Shown: positions 8,367-17,214 of the stretch, one piece after another
Layout: each line of letters opens with the position of its first letter
Position numbering within the stretch: the stretch's first letter is position 1
NCBI RefSeq assembly: GCF_044792555.1
Contig: NZ_CP126238.1
Location: forward strand, 3,906,001-3,970,000
Reading direction: 5' to 3'
Source: Alicycliphilus denitrificans_A
Lineage (GTDB): Bacteria; Pseudomonadota; Gammaproteobacteria; Burkholderiales; Burkholderiaceae_C
Length of the DNA stretch: 64,000 bases
Made by a program: the position numbers and the translations under genes
The notes under the pieces: model-generated
Databases searched by the model: none
What the model saw: the letters and a program-made list of their open reading frames with translations, nothing else
Told to the model about the DNA's origin: nothing

Positions 8367-9155
8367 TTAGCGAGGCGTGCGCGGTGCCGCCGCCTTCTTC
8401 GCCACGCCAGCTGTCTTGCGTGCCGCAGGCCGCTTGGCCGCGGTTGGCGTTGGCGTTGGCGCATCGGCTGCTGCCTTGGCCGCTGCAGCCGCCCCCTGCA
8501 TGCCCTGTGCGGCCATCTGCGCCGCCATGTCGGTGGCGGTTTTCAAGGCACCGCTGGCCATCTCGCGCGTGGCCTCGAAGGCCGCATGGTGCGCACCCGC
8601 ATCCTTCATGGCATTGGCGGCGAGTTGCTGGAACTGGTTCGTCAGCGCGCCCCACCACTGCATGGGGTCCACCGTGCCCGGCGCCTTGGATTCGGCCTTT
8701 GCCTGCTCGGATCCGGTGGCCGCATCTGCATGCGCTTCGGGCGTAGCAACAGGTTCAGGTTGTGGCGTGGGCGCGGACGTGGGCCCTGGAGCAGGAGACA
8801 TGCCGGCCCAAGCCTGCGCCTTGGCATCCGCTGCGGGGCGCGCAGTACCAAACGCCCCCACCATGTCTCCCATGGCCACATTCATCCCCTGCAGGGTGGC
8901 CAGCGTCATTTTTTGCACCTCCAGCGCCTGCACGGTGGCGGTGAGTGCGCGGGCATTCTGCTCCAGCCAGAACTGCACCGCCTTAAGCTCCTGAATGCGC
9001 TTGTCAAGCTCCTCCACGCTCATCGTGGGCGCCACCCAACCCGACAGGGCCGCAGGCATGGCAGGCATGCCTGCGGCAGCACCCTTGGCCAGGTTCTGTA
9101 GAAAATCAAAGCCTGGGACGAAGCGTCCGAAACCAAAGGGGGTTGTGTCGCTCAT
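8367..9155 (-). CDS. phaM: PhaM-family polyhydroxyalkanoate granule regulator
   Basis: A 262-residue PhaM-type protein. The N-terminal block (TTPFGFGRFVPGFDFLQNLA) and the segment EELDKRIQELKAVQFWLEQN are typical of the family. A Pro/Ala/Gln-rich linker follows, and the last ~25 residues (KRPAARKTAGVAKKAAAPRT) form a basic histone-H1-like tail. In Ralstonia PhaM binds PHB synthase and DNA, tethering granules to the nucleoid; the same job is inferred here. The ATG at 9155 starts the conserved block. It is divergent from an HU gene that also carries a lysine/alanine-rich tail. Confidence 0.85.
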   Translation of the reverse strand: MSDTTPFGFGRFVPGFDFLQNLAKGAAAGMPAMPAALSGWVAPTMSVEELDKRIQELKAVQFWLEQNARALTATVQALEVQKMTLATLQGMNVAMGDMVGAFGTARPAADAKAQAWAGMSPAPGPTSAPTPQPEPVATPEAHADAATGSEQAKAESKAPGTVDPMQWWGALTNQFQQLAANAMKDAGAHHAAFEATREMASGALKTATDMAAQMAAQGMQGAAAAAKAAADAPTPTPTAAKRPAARKTAGVAKKAAAPRTPR

Positions 9156-9370
9156 GGCTACTCCTGTGCATTGCGTGACGTAGGTGGCCGCGAGCTTACC
9201 GCCAATGCCGCGTTCTGGCATCTGGGCTGGCATGCCCGACAGCGTGCGCTGGCGTGGTTTTCTGGTGCATACCCGCGTGAATACTGCCCCCGCGCCCAGA
9301 CTTCACCCCCTAGAATCCAGGCGCCGGCCTGGCTGGCAAGCATTTAGACATTCAAGAAACCTCCAACACC

Positions 9371-9808
9371 ATGGCAACTGCAAAGAAAACCACCGCACCG
9401 GTGAAAAAGACCGCCGCCGACAAGAAGGCCGCAACTCCAGCCAAGACTGCCGCCGCAAAAAAGGCCGCGGCACCCACCGCAGCAGCGGCGCCCAAGCCCG
9501 TGAAGGATCCATTCAACAAGACCACCCTGATCGCCCACTTGGCGACGCAGGCCGGCGTTGAGCCCAAGACCGCCAAGGCAGTTCTCGCAGCCCTTGAAAC
9601 AGCGATCCTGGGCGCCGTACACAAAAAAGGCTGTGGCGAATTCACGCTACCCGGCCTGCTGAAGATCGGCCTGCAGCAGGTGCCCGCGAAGAAAAAGCGC
9701 TTCGGCAAGGATCCTTTCACGGGAGAAGAGCGCTGGTTCCCGGCCAAGCCTGCATCGGCCAAGATCAAGACGCGCGCCCTCAAGAAGCTCAAGGACGCCA
9801 CACTCTGA
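9371..9808 (+). CDS. HU-family DNA-binding protein with N-terminal lysine/alanine-rich tail
   Basis: A 145-residue protein. Residues 1-45 are a low-complexity basic tail of K/A/P/T repeats (KKTTAPVKKTAADKKAATPAK); residues 46-140 are an HU/IHF-like domain (DPFNKTTLIAHLATQAGVEP, KKGCGEFTLPGLLKI). HU proteins bend and compact DNA, and the H1-like tail should add non-specific DNA affinity. A TAGAAT at 9311-9316 could be its -10, without a good -35. It is divergent from phaM. Confidence 0.88.
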   Translation: MATAKKTTAPVKKTAADKKAATPAKTAAAKKAAAPTAAAAPKPVKDPFNKTTLIAHLATQAGVEPKTAKAVLAALETAILGAVHKKGCGEFTLPGLLKIGLQQVPAKKKRFGKDPFTGEERWFPAKPASAKIKTRALKKLKDATL

Positions 9809-9944
9809 CGGGCCTGCGTGCAGCAAAGCTGCTCTTGGGCGCCCGCTTGGATCAAGCCCCCAATACTTCGTGCTACCGCCTCGCCACTCTGAGCGCAGCT
9901 TCCCGCACTAGATGAAGCGCTCATGACGCAGCACATACCCTTCG

Positions 9945-9977
9945 AAAAAATGCCAGTCAGCGCTTAACTGACTGGCA
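9945..9977 (-). terminator. rho-independent terminator for the tyrosine phosphatase gene
   Basis: TGCCAGTCAG (9951-9960) pairs perfectly with CTGACTGGCA (9968-9977) around a 7-nt loop. On the minus strand the hairpin is followed by a run of T (the A run at 9945-9950), placing it just downstream of the phosphatase stop. Confidence 0.9.
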
Positions 9978-10004
9978 TTGGATAGAGGGCGGCTTTTTGG
10001 GCGG

Positions 10005-10757
10005 TCAGCCTGCTGGCGGTTGCAGGTATAGCTCCGCCAAGCGCCTGCGGGCCGCATCATCTACGCGCAGGCGCTGTGCCAAATACGTCTGGACTCCTCC
10101 ATGGTCACGATCCACGGCCTGCAGCGCGGCCTCCAGGAAGTCCTCTTGCACACGCCAGATCACGTTCAGCACCTCGTCGGGTGCGGAGCTTGTGAGACCT
10201 GCGGGGCGTCGATACAGGCCATTGGTGAGCAGGTAGTCCTGCATCACCACGGCGCGCGGCACCCCCAGGGCGAGCAAGATCAATGCAGCGGCAAAGCCGG
10301 TTCTATCCTTGCCTGCGGTGCAATGGAATACGAGCGGCGTGTCGTCGCTCAACAGCTGTTCAAACAAGCCTGCGAACTGCTGTGCGTTGTCGGACACAAA
10401 GGCCCGATACGTGTCCTGCATCAACTGCACCGCCACCGGCACCGTCATCTGGCGGCCGGCCAGTGCCATCTCCTTGGCGCGCTGTACCACCGTGGGCTCG
10501 ATGGGTAGCGCGTGATACCGCACATCGGGCAGCTCATAGGCCAAGGCCGCACTCTCTGCCTGACCGCGAAAATCCACGGCGCGCCCCAAACCCAAGTCGG
10601 TCAGGACGCGCAAGTCCTGTCGCGTCAGGGCGGCGAGGTGATCCGAGCGAAAAATCCGGCGCCAGCGCACGACGCGACCATCCGACCCCGCATAACCCCC
10701 AAGGTCGCGAAAATTAGAAGCGCCGACCAACGCAAGAGAGCGTGAAAAGTCATTCAT
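10005..10757 (-). CDS. tyrosine-protein phosphatase (Y_phosphatase3 / MptpB-like)
   Basis: A 250-residue cytoplasmic phosphatase. NFRDLGGY near residue 15 is the family signature and the catalytic loop HCTAGKDRTGFA places Cys at about 146 and Arg at 152. The lysine-aspartate in the loop is typical of MptpB-like enzymes, which dephosphorylate tyrosine and phosphoinositides. Stand-alone gene with its own terminator. The target is unknown. Confidence 0.9.
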   Translation of the reverse strand: MNDFSRSLALVGASNFRDLGGYAGSDGRVVRWRRIFRSDHLAALTRQDLRVLTDLGLGRAVDFRGQAESAALAYELPDVRYHALPIEPTVVQRAKEMALAGRQMTVPVAVQLMQDTYRAFVSDNAQQFAGLFEQLLSDDTPLVFHCTAGKDRTGFAAALILLALGVPRAVVMQDYLLTNGLYRRPAGLTSSAPDEVLNVIWRVQEDFLEAALQAVDRDHGGVQTYLAQRLRVDDAARRRLAELYLQPPAG

Positions 10758-10811
10758 ATCGGGCAGCGTTGTCCTTATTGCGCGGCAAGCGCCAGCGGAG
10801 ACCTTTTCAAA

Positions 10812-10848
10812 AACAAAAAGGGGTTACGACATTGCCGTAACCCCTTTG
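10812..10848 (-). terminator. rho-independent terminator after tRNA-fMet
   Basis: AAAGGGGTTACG (10817-10828) pairs with CGTAACCCCTTT (10836-10847); the minus-strand transcript then runs into TTTTTGTTTTTG. No other terminator is seen between rplQ and the tRNA, so it may end the whole spc-alpha transcript too. Confidence 0.9.
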
Positions 10849-10854
10849 ACTGAC

Positions 10855-10931
<77 letters not shown>

Positions 10932-10941
10932 GTAGAAAAGT

Positions 10942-10947
10942 ATTATA
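10942..10947 (-). promoter_or_regulatory. -10 element of a tRNA-fMet promoter
   Basis: A perfect TATAAT on the minus strand ends 10 nt before the tRNA 5' end; the -35 region would fall in the last codons of rplQ and is weak (AACACA at 17 bp spacing). It suggests an internal promoter, in addition to read-through from the ribosomal operon. Confidence 0.5.
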
Positions 10948-10955
10948 AGCTAAAT

Positions 10956-11345
10956 TTACGCTTCTGTGTTGGAATCGCCTGAAACTTCAGGACGATCAAC
11001 CAATTCAACGAAAGCCATGGGTGCATTGTCACCCACGCGGAAACCCATTTTCAGGATACGGGTGTAGCCACCGGGACGCGCCTTGAAGCGGGGGCCCAGG
11101 TCATTAAACAGCTTGGTCACGCTGTCGCGGTCGCGCAGGCGGTTGAAGGCCAGGCGGCGGTTGGCAACGGAGTCTTCCTTGGCCAGGGTGATCATGGGTT
11201 CGATCACGCGGCGCAGTTCTTTGGCCTTGGGGACGGTGGTCTTGATGGCCTCGTGCTCGATGAGCGAGTTCATCATGTTTTGCAGCATCGCAAGGCGATG
11301 CGAGCTGGTACGGTTCAGTTTGCGGAGTCCGTGTCCGTGACGCAT
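10956..11345 (-). CDS. rplQ: 50S ribosomal protein L17
   Basis: A 129-residue L17, opening MRHGHGLRKLNRTSSHR, the invariant family start. It is the last gene of the spc-alpha operon. The final residues (SGDSNTEA) are an acidic extension within the family's usual variation. Confidence 0.98.
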   Translation of the reverse strand: MRHGHGLRKLNRTSSHRLAMLQNMMNSLIEHEAIKTTVPKAKELRRVIEPMITLAKEDSVANRRLAFNRLRDRDSVTKLFNDLGPRFKARPGGYTRILKMGFRVGDNAPMAFVELVDRPEVSGDSNTEA

Positions 11346-11433
11346 GGTGCTTTCCTTATGAGTAATTAAATCAGGCAGCCGTATCAGGTACTGCCCGAGG
11401 CACTGGTTCTGTCAAAGAGCCCAAAATTATAGC

Positions 11434-12429
11434 TTAGCGCTTATCCAAACCGGCCGGTGGCCAGTTTTCAAGCTTCATACCCAGCGTGAGACCGCGCGAA
11501 GCCAGCACTTCCTTGATCTCGTTGAGCGACTTGCGGCCCAGATTGGGTGTCTTGAGCAACTCGTTCTCGGTGCGCTGAATCAGGTCACCGATGTAGTAGA
11601 TGTTCTCGGCCTTGAGGCAGTTGGCAGAACGCACGGTGAGCTCGAGCTCGTCCACGGGGCGCAGCAGGATCGGGTCGAAGGTCGCACCGCTGGCCGCACG
11701 CGCACCCGGGGACTGGGGTTCGAAAATCTCGCCACCGTCCAGCTGCGCAAACACTGCCAGCTGCTCGACCAAGATCTTGGCAGATGCGCGCACGGCCTCT
11801 TCGGCCGAAATGGCGCCATTGGTCTCGATTTCCAGAACCAGCTTGTCCAGGTCGGTCCGCTGCTCGACGCGGGCGCTTTCCACCGTGTAGCTCACGCGCT
11901 TCACGGGCGAGAACGATGCATCCAGCACAATGCGTCCGATAGACTTGGTAGCCTCGTCGGCATAGCGGCGCAGATTGCCGGGCACATAGCCACGGCCCTT
12001 TTCTACCTTGATCTGCATGTCCAGCTTGCCCCCGGCAGACAGGCTGGCGATCACATGGTCCGGATTGATGATCTCGACATCATGGGGCGTCTGGATATCA
12101 CGCGCAGTAACGACGCCCTCGCCATCCTTGCGCAGGCTCAGAGTGACCTCGTCACGGTTGTGCAGCTTGAACACCACACCCTTGAGGTTCAGCAGGATGT
12201 TGACCACATCTTCCTGGACACCGTCGATGGATGAGTACTCGTGCAGGACACCGGCAATCGTCACCTCGGTTGCTGCGTACCCCACCATGGACGAGAGCAG
12301 AACGCGCCGGATGGCGTTGCCCAGCGTGTGACCGTAGCCACGCTCGAAAGGCTCCAACTCGACCTTGGCGCGGTTGTGGCCAAGTTGCTCGACGTTGATT
12401 GCCTTGGGTTTCAGCAAATTGGTTTGCAT
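11434..12429 (-). CDS. rpoA: RNA polymerase alpha subunit
   Basis: A 331-residue alpha subunit. The N-terminal dimerisation domain includes RGYGHTLGNAIRRVLLSSM (about residues 30-48); the C-terminal domain includes LELTVRSANCLKAENI and TPNLGRKSLNEIKEVLASRG, which contacts UP elements and activators. It lies between rpsD and rplQ as in the standard alpha operon. Confidence 0.98.
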   Translation of the reverse strand: MQTNLLKPKAINVEQLGHNRAKVELEPFERGYGHTLGNAIRRVLLSSMVGYAATEVTIAGVLHEYSSIDGVQEDVVNILLNLKGVVFKLHNRDEVTLSLRKDGEGVVTARDIQTPHDVEIINPDHVIASLSAGGKLDMQIKVEKGRGYVPGNLRRYADEATKSIGRIVLDASFSPVKRVSYTVESARVEQRTDLDKLVLEIETNGAISAEEAVRASAKILVEQLAVFAQLDGGEIFEPQSPGARAASGATFDPILLRPVDELELTVRSANCLKAENIYYIGDLIQRTENELLKTPNLGRKSLNEIKEVLASRGLTLGMKLENWPPAGLDKR

Positions 12430-12535
12430 GCAGACTTCCTTCTCAATGCCCCCAGCTCGTTACACCGGTAAGGCTGATGAAGCGCCTAAACCGCGATGCC
12501 TCGCGGTTCAGGAACGGTTTACGCTAACAGTGGGA

Positions 12536-13159
12536 TTAACGCGAGTACAACTCAACGATCAGCGATTCGTTGATGTCGGCGCCAAACTGATCGCGGTCGG
12601 GCACTTGCTTGAAGGTACCTTCGACCTTGTCGGCGCTCACCTCGACCCAGGCAGGCATGCCCACCTGCTGCGCCAGCTGCAGAGCTTCGACGATGCGGGC
12701 CTGCTTCTTGGACTTCTCGCGCACGGCCACGACATCACCGGCCTTCACCAGATAGGAGGCGATGTTCACGCTCTGACCGTTCACCGTGATGGCCTTGTGC
12801 GAAACCAGCTGACGTGCCTCGGCACGCGTAGAGCCGAAGCCCATGCGGTACACAACGTTGTCCAGGCGGGACTCAAGCAGCGCCAGCAGGTTGGCACCAG
12901 TGTTCCCCTTGCGGCGCTCGGCGGCTTCAAAGTAGCGGCGGAATTGCTTTTCCAGCACGCCGTACATGCGCTTGACCTTCTGCTTTTCGCGCAACTGCAA
13001 ACCGTAGTCGGAGGTGCGGGCGCCAGAAGTACGACCATGCTGGCCGGGCTTGGAGTCGAATTTAGCCTTGTCCGCAATGGAGCGACGAGCGCTCTTCAGG
13101 AACAGGTCGGTGCCTTCGCGGCGGGAGAGTTTGGCCTTGGGGCCGAGATAACGTGCCAC
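12536..13159 (-). CDS. rpsD: 30S ribosomal protein S4
   Basis: A 207-residue S4, starting MARYLGPKAKLSRREGTDLF, with an S4 RNA-binding domain at about residues 97-160 (LESRLDNVVYRMGF, ARQLVSHKAITVNG). S4 binds 16S rRNA early in assembly and in E. coli represses the alpha operon translationally; whether it does so here is not visible. Confidence 0.98.
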   Translation of the reverse strand: MARYLGPKAKLSRREGTDLFLKSARRSIADKAKFDSKPGQHGRTSGARTSDYGLQLREKQKVKRMYGVLEKQFRRYFEAAERRKGNTGANLLALLESRLDNVVYRMGFGSTRAEARQLVSHKAITVNGQSVNIASYLVKAGDVVAVREKSKKQARIVEALQLAQQVGMPAWVEVSADKVEGTFKQVPDRDQFGADINESLIVELYSR

Positions 13160-13249
13160 TTGTATTTCCTTGAACTATCAACTACCGCAGCAGACTGCGG
13201 GAGCCACCATCGCACCAGGCGATCGGTGGCGGTGGGCTTATTGAAAAAA

Positions 13250-13654
13250 TCAGATGCGGCGGCGCTTTTGCGGGCGGCAACCGTTGTGCGGAACCGGTGT
13301 CACGTCCGAGATGGAGGTGATGCGGATACCCAGGGCGCCCAAGGCGCGCACCGAGGACTCACGACCAGGGCCGGGGCCCTTGATCTCGACGTCCAGATTC
13401 TTGATGCCCTGCTCGATGGCCGCCCGGCCGGCGACTTCAGAGGCCACCTGTGCGGCAAAGGGGGTCGACTTGCGCGAGCCCTTGAAGCCTTGACCACCCG
13501 AAGAAGCCCAGGACAAGGCATTGCCCTGGCGATCGGTGATCGTGATGATGGTGTTGTTGAAGGATGCATGCACGTGGGCGATGCCGTCCGACACGTTCTT
13601 GCGAACCTTCTTGCGCACACGCTGCGCAGCGTTATTGGCAGGAGACTTGGCCAT
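13250..13654 (-). CDS. rpsK: 30S ribosomal protein S11
   Basis: A 134-residue S11 with the family block GIAHVHASFNNTIITITDRQ and C-terminal PVPHNGCRPQKRRRI. Operon position rpsM-rpsK-rpsD is canonical. Confidence 0.98.
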   Translation of the reverse strand: MAKSPANNAAQRVRKKVRKNVSDGIAHVHASFNNTIITITDRQGNALSWASSGGQGFKGSRKSTPFAAQVASEVAGRAAIEQGIKNLDVEIKGPGPGRESSVRALGALGIRITSISDVTPVPHNGCRPQKRRRI

Positions 13655-13669
13655 ATTGATCTTTCAGTC

Positions 13670-14035
13670 TTACTTCTTCAGTGCTGCTGCACCCTTGCGC
13701 GGACCCTTGCGGGTGCGGGCGTTGGTGCGCGTGCGCTGACCACGCATCGGCAGACCACGACGATGGCGGAAACCGCGATAGCAGCCAATGTCCATCAGGC
13801 GCTTGATGTTCATCGTGGTTTCACGGCGCAGATCACCTTCGATGGTGAACTGGGCGATCTGGTCACGAATTTTCTCCAGATCGGCGTCGGTCAATTCCTT
13901 GACCTTTTTGGAATAAGCAATTCCGCATGCTTCGCAAATCTTGCGAGCGCGGGTACGCCCAATCCCGTAGATGGCCGTCAGGCCAATCTCGGTGTGCTGA
14001 TGGGGCGGGATATTGATACCAGCGATACGAGCCAT
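13670..14035 (-). CDS. rpsM: 30S ribosomal protein S13
   Basis: A 121-residue S13 opening MARIAGINIPPHQHTEIGLT with the basic tail RTRTNARTRKGPRKGAAALK that contacts P-site tRNA. It lies 15 bp upstream of rpsK. Confidence 0.98.
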   Translation of the reverse strand: MARIAGINIPPHQHTEIGLTAIYGIGRTRARKICEACGIAYSKKVKELTDADLEKIRDQIAQFTIEGDLRRETTMNIKRLMDIGCYRGFRHRRGLPMRGQRTRTNARTRKGPRKGAAALKK

Positions 14036-14058
14036 GTGCGTCCTCTAATATTTCCCAA

Positions 14059-14172
14059 TCAACCTTGGCGCTGCTTGTGGCGCTGATCCGTGCAGATCAC
14101 GCGCACCACGCCCTTACGGCGGATAATTTTGCAGTTGCGGCAGATTTTCTTGACCGAAGCCGAAACTCTCAT
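14059..14172 (-). CDS. rpmJ: 50S ribosomal protein L36
   Basis: A 37-residue protein reading MRVSASVKKICRNCKIIR and ending CTDQRHKQRQG, with the Cys-Cys-Cys-His zinc ligands of the C+ form of L36 (C11, C14, C27, H32). It starts at the ATG at 14172, preceded by an AGGAG-like site, and ends 23 bp before rpsM. Confidence 0.97.
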   Translation of the reverse strand: MRVSASVKKICRNCKIIRRKGVVRVICTDQRHKQRQG

Positions 14173-14318
14173 TGCATTCTCCTAAACTCTTGTCCAATCG
14201 TTCCGGCCCACTGCGCGGAACACAAAACACGTGCCCGCGATGGATCGAAGGCGTCAATAAGCCGTTGCTTCTCTGGCGAACCCGCGACTATAGCGCATTC
14301 GCCAAAGGCACGTCGGCA

Positions 14319-15638
14319 TCAGGTACCTGGTGTCGTCTTGAAGTTAGCCTTCTTCAGCAGCGATTCGTACTGCTGCGACATCATGTAGTTCTGTACCTGA
14401 GCCATGAAGTCCATCGTCACCACTACGATAATGAGCAACGAGGTGCCACCGAAATAGAACGGCACGTTGTACTTCAGGATCAGGAATTCAGGCAGCAGGC
14501 ACACGAAGGTGATGTACACGGCTCCGGCCAGCGTCAGGCGCACCAGGATCTTGTCGATGTAACGCGCCGTGTGTTCACCAGGCCGAATCCCGGGGATAAA
14601 TGCCCCGCTCTTCTTCAGGTTGTCTGCCGTTTCCCGGCTGTTGAAAACCAGCGCCGTGTAGAAAAAGCAGAAGAACACGATGGCAGCCGCATACAGGATC
14701 ACGTACACCGGCTGTCCAGGCGTCAGTGCAGCAGAGATATCGCGCAGCCAACGCATGGACTCGCCAGCGCTGAACCAGTTCACTATCGTCGCAGGCAGCA
14801 AGATGATGGACGACGCAAAGATCGGTGGAATCACACCAGCCATGTTGAGCTTCAGGGGCAGGTGGGATGATTGCCCACCATAGACCTTGTTGCCCACCTG
14901 ACGGCGCGCATAGTTCACCAGAATCTTGCGCTGGCCACGCTCGACGAACACGACAAAGTAAGTCACCAGCCCAACGATGATCACGATGAAAATGGCGGCC
15001 AGGATACTCATCGCACCCGTGCGCACCAGCTCCAGCAGCCCACCGATGGAGCTGGGTAGACCGGCAGCAATACCTGCAAAGATCAGGATCGATATACCGT
15101 TGCCCAACCCGCGCTCGGTGATCTGCTCCCCGAGCCACATCAGGAACATGGTGCCCGCCGTGAGGCTGACCACCGCCGTCATGCGAAAGCCAAAGCCGGG
15201 GCTAAGCACCAGGCCCGCGGAGCTTTCCAACGCTACTGCGATACCCAGCGACTGGAAAATCGCCAGGCCCAGTGTTCCATAACGCGTGTACTGCGTGATC
15301 TTGCGTCGACCGGCTTCACCTTCCTTCTTCAACTGCTCGAACGCGGGGATCACGTAGGTCATCAACTGCATGATGATCGATGCCGAGATGTACGGCATGA
15401 TTCCCAGCGCGAAGACCGTGAAGCGCGAAAGCGCTCCGCCCGAGAACATGTTGAACAGGTTGAGGATGCCGCCTTGCTGGCCACTGAACAACTGCTGCAA
15501 CTGCGTAGGATCGATTCCCGGAACGGGAATGTGTGCCCCCACGCGGTACACCACCAACGCGAGCAACAAGAACACCAGCCGCCGGCGCAAATCGCCAAAC
15601 TTACCGGTTTTTGCTAGTTGAGCTGCGTTAGTAGCCAC
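14319..15638 (-). CDS. secY: preprotein translocase subunit SecY
   Basis: A 439-residue polytopic inner-membrane protein with ten predicted helices; it is the channel subunit of the Sec translocon. Recognisable blocks include VYRVGAHIPVPGI (helix 1 and plug region) and PGIRPGEHTARYID in the cytoplasmic loop between helices 8 and 9. The start codon is GTG at 15638 (reading MATNAAQLAK). It lies between rplO and rpmJ; infA, often found between secY and rpmJ in relatives, is absent from the 146-bp gap. Confidence 0.97.
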   Translation of the reverse strand: MATNAAQLAKTGKFGDLRRRLVFLLLALVVYRVGAHIPVPGIDPTQLQQLFSGQQGGILNLFNMFSGGALSRFTVFALGIMPYISASIIMQLMTYVIPAFEQLKKEGEAGRRKITQYTRYGTLGLAIFQSLGIAVALESSAGLVLSPGFGFRMTAVVSLTAGTMFLMWLGEQITERGLGNGISILIFAGIAAGLPSSIGGLLELVRTGAMSILAAIFIVIIVGLVTYFVVFVERGQRKILVNYARRQVGNKVYGGQSSHLPLKLNMAGVIPPIFASSIILLPATIVNWFSAGESMRWLRDISAALTPGQPVYVILYAAAIVFFCFFYTALVFNSRETADNLKKSGAFIPGIRPGEHTARYIDKILVRLTLAGAVYITFVCLLPEFLILKYNVPFYFGGTSLLIIVVVTMDFMAQVQNYMMSQQYESLLKKANFKTTPGT

Positions 15639-15661
15639 AGATGCCTTTCTTCAGAACCAAA

Positions 15662-16093
15662 TCAGGCCAGGCTGCCACCGGCCGCCTCGATGGCGGCCTT
15701 GGCACCTGCGGTCGCGATGACGCCCGACAGCTTCACAGCCGTGGAGATCTCGCCACTCTTGATCACCTTGACAACCTTGGCGAGCTCGCTCACCAGGCCA
15801 GCCTGTTTCAGAGCCAGCACATCAACCTCGGTCAGCCCGAGCTTGTTCAGGTCCGACAGGGAAATCTCGGCGTTGAACTTCAGCAGATGCGACTTGAAAC
15901 CGCGCTTTGGCAGGCGACGCTGCAAAGGCATTTGACCGCCTTCGAAACCCACCTTGTGGTATCCACCGGAGCGGGACTTCTGCCCCTTGTGGCCACGACC
16001 GGCCGTCTTGCCCAAGCCGGAACCGATGCCGCGACCAACGCGGCGCTTGGCGTGCTTGGCTCCTGCTGCGGGCTTGATGCTATTGAGTTCCAT
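15662..16093 (-). CDS. rplO: 50S ribosomal protein L15
   Basis: A 143-residue L15 with MELNSIKPAAGAKHAKRRVG and GRGHKGQKSRSGG. The frame also opens with TTG ATG two codons upstream, but the ATG at 16093 has GAGAGG at 6 nt and matches the family start. Confidence 0.97.
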   Translation of the reverse strand: MELNSIKPAAGAKHAKRRVGRGIGSGLGKTAGRGHKGQKSRSGGYHKVGFEGGQMPLQRRLPKRGFKSHLLKFNAEISLSDLNKLGLTEVDVLALKQAGLVSELAKVVKVIKSGEISTAVKLSGVIATAGAKAAIEAAGGSLA

Positions 16094-16103
16094 CATCAAC
16101 CTC

Positions 16104-16286
16104 TCAGAGGATTTTGACCAGATAGCTGATCTTGTTAATCATGCCGCGCACTTCGGGCGAGTCCTTGAGTTCGCTGACGCTGTTGAGCTTGCGAAGACCC
16201 AGGCCACGCACGGTAGCGCGGTGCGATTCCTTGGTGCCAATCGGGCTGCGCACCAGTTGAATCTTGATGGTTTGTTGCGTTGTCAT
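16104..16286 (-). CDS. rpmD: 50S ribosomal protein L30
   Basis: A 60-residue L30: TIKIQLVRSPIGTKESHRAT followed by GLGLRKLNSV. The ATG at 16286 follows GGGAGG; upstream in-frame residues are not family-like. Confidence 0.97.
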   Translation of the reverse strand: MTTQQTIKIQLVRSPIGTKESHRATVRGLGLRKLNSVSELKDSPEVRGMINKISYLVKIL

Positions 16287-16300
16287 TGATTGCCTCCCAA

Positions 16301-16822
16301 TCAAGCGGCAAACAGGTCTTCGACCGACTTGCCGCGCTTGGCAGCCACTTCCGCCGGTGTGGTGGAATTGGTCAAAGCGTCGAACGTGGCGCGAACCATG
16401 TTGTAGGGATTGGACGAACCATGGCTCTTGGCCACGATGTCGGTAATACCCATGACCTCAAACACGGCGCGCATCGGACCGCCGGCGATGATGCCGGTAC
16501 CCTTGGGGGCCGGCGCCATCATCACCACGGCAGCGCCATGGTGACCCGTCACGTTGTGGTGGATGGTGCCGTTCTTGAGCGACACCTTCACCATGTTGCG
16601 GCGTGCTTCTTCCATGGCCTTTTGCACGGCAGCGGGCACTTCCTTGGATTTGCCCTTGCCCATGCCAACGCGGCCATCACCGTCGCCAACCACGGTCAGT
16701 GCAGCGAAGCCGAGAATACGACCACCCTTCACGACCTTGGTCACGCGGTTGACCGCGATCATTTTTTCGCGCAGACCGTCGTCACGACCTTCGTCTTGCA
16801 CCTTGGGTTGAAATTTAGCCAT
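16301..16822 (-). CDS. rpsE: 30S ribosomal protein S5
   Basis: A 173-residue S5 with the double-stranded RNA-binding-like domain EKMIAVNRVTKVVKGGRIL and the C-terminal block GTGIIAGGPMRAVFEVMGI. It acts in decoding fidelity at the 30S entry channel. Confidence 0.98.
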   Translation of the reverse strand: MAKFQPKVQDEGRDDGLREKMIAVNRVTKVVKGGRILGFAALTVVGDGDGRVGMGKGKSKEVPAAVQKAMEEARRNMVKVSLKNGTIHHNVTGHHGAAVVMMAPAPKGTGIIAGGPMRAVFEVMGITDIVAKSHGSSNPYNMVRATFDALTNSTTPAEVAAKRGKSVEDLFAA

Positions 16823-16837
16823 TTTTATCCGCTCCGC

Positions 16838-17203
16838 TTAGAACTGCAGGCCGGCTTCGCGAGCCGCCTCAGCCAGGGCCTTCACGCGGCCGTGATATGC
16901 AAAACCTGCGCGATCAAATGCAACCTTCTCGACACCGGCAGCCTTCGCCTTTTCAGCGATGCGCTTGCCGATGATCTGGGCCGCGGCGGCATTGCCACCC
17001 TTGCCGGAGCCGCCGAGCGACTTGCGCACATCGGCTTCGGCCGTGGAGGCGCTGGCCAGCACCTTGGTGCCGCAACCAGAGATCACACTGGCGTAGATAT
17101 GGAGGTTCGTACGGTTCACGGTCAGACGCGCAATGCCTTGTTGGGCAATGCGGATGCGGGTCTGGCGGGCACGACGAAGACGCTGCTCTTTCTTGGTCAA
17201 CAT
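16838..17203 (-). CDS. rplR: 50S ribosomal protein L18
   Basis: A 121-residue L18 that binds 5S rRNA, with RRARQTRIRIAQQGIARLTV and the C-terminal VAFDRAGFAYHGRVKALAEA. Between rplF and rpsE as usual. Confidence 0.98.
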   Translation of the reverse strand: MLTKKEQRLRRARQTRIRIAQQGIARLTVNRTNLHIYASVISGCGTKVLASASTAEADVRKSLGGSGKGGNAAAAQIIGKRIAEKAKAAGVEKVAFDRAGFAYHGRVKALAEAAREAGLQF

Positions 17204-17214
17204 GCTGCAGCTCC

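Noticed and set aside
11418..11445. AGCTTAGCGCTTA at the end of rpoA as another element copy
   Set aside because: Offset by one to two bases and no right arm; it also encodes the ordinary RpoA C-terminus.
12365..14086. 573-codon plus-strand frame opposite rpsD, rpsK and rpsM
   Set aside because: Shadow of conserved ribosomal genes.
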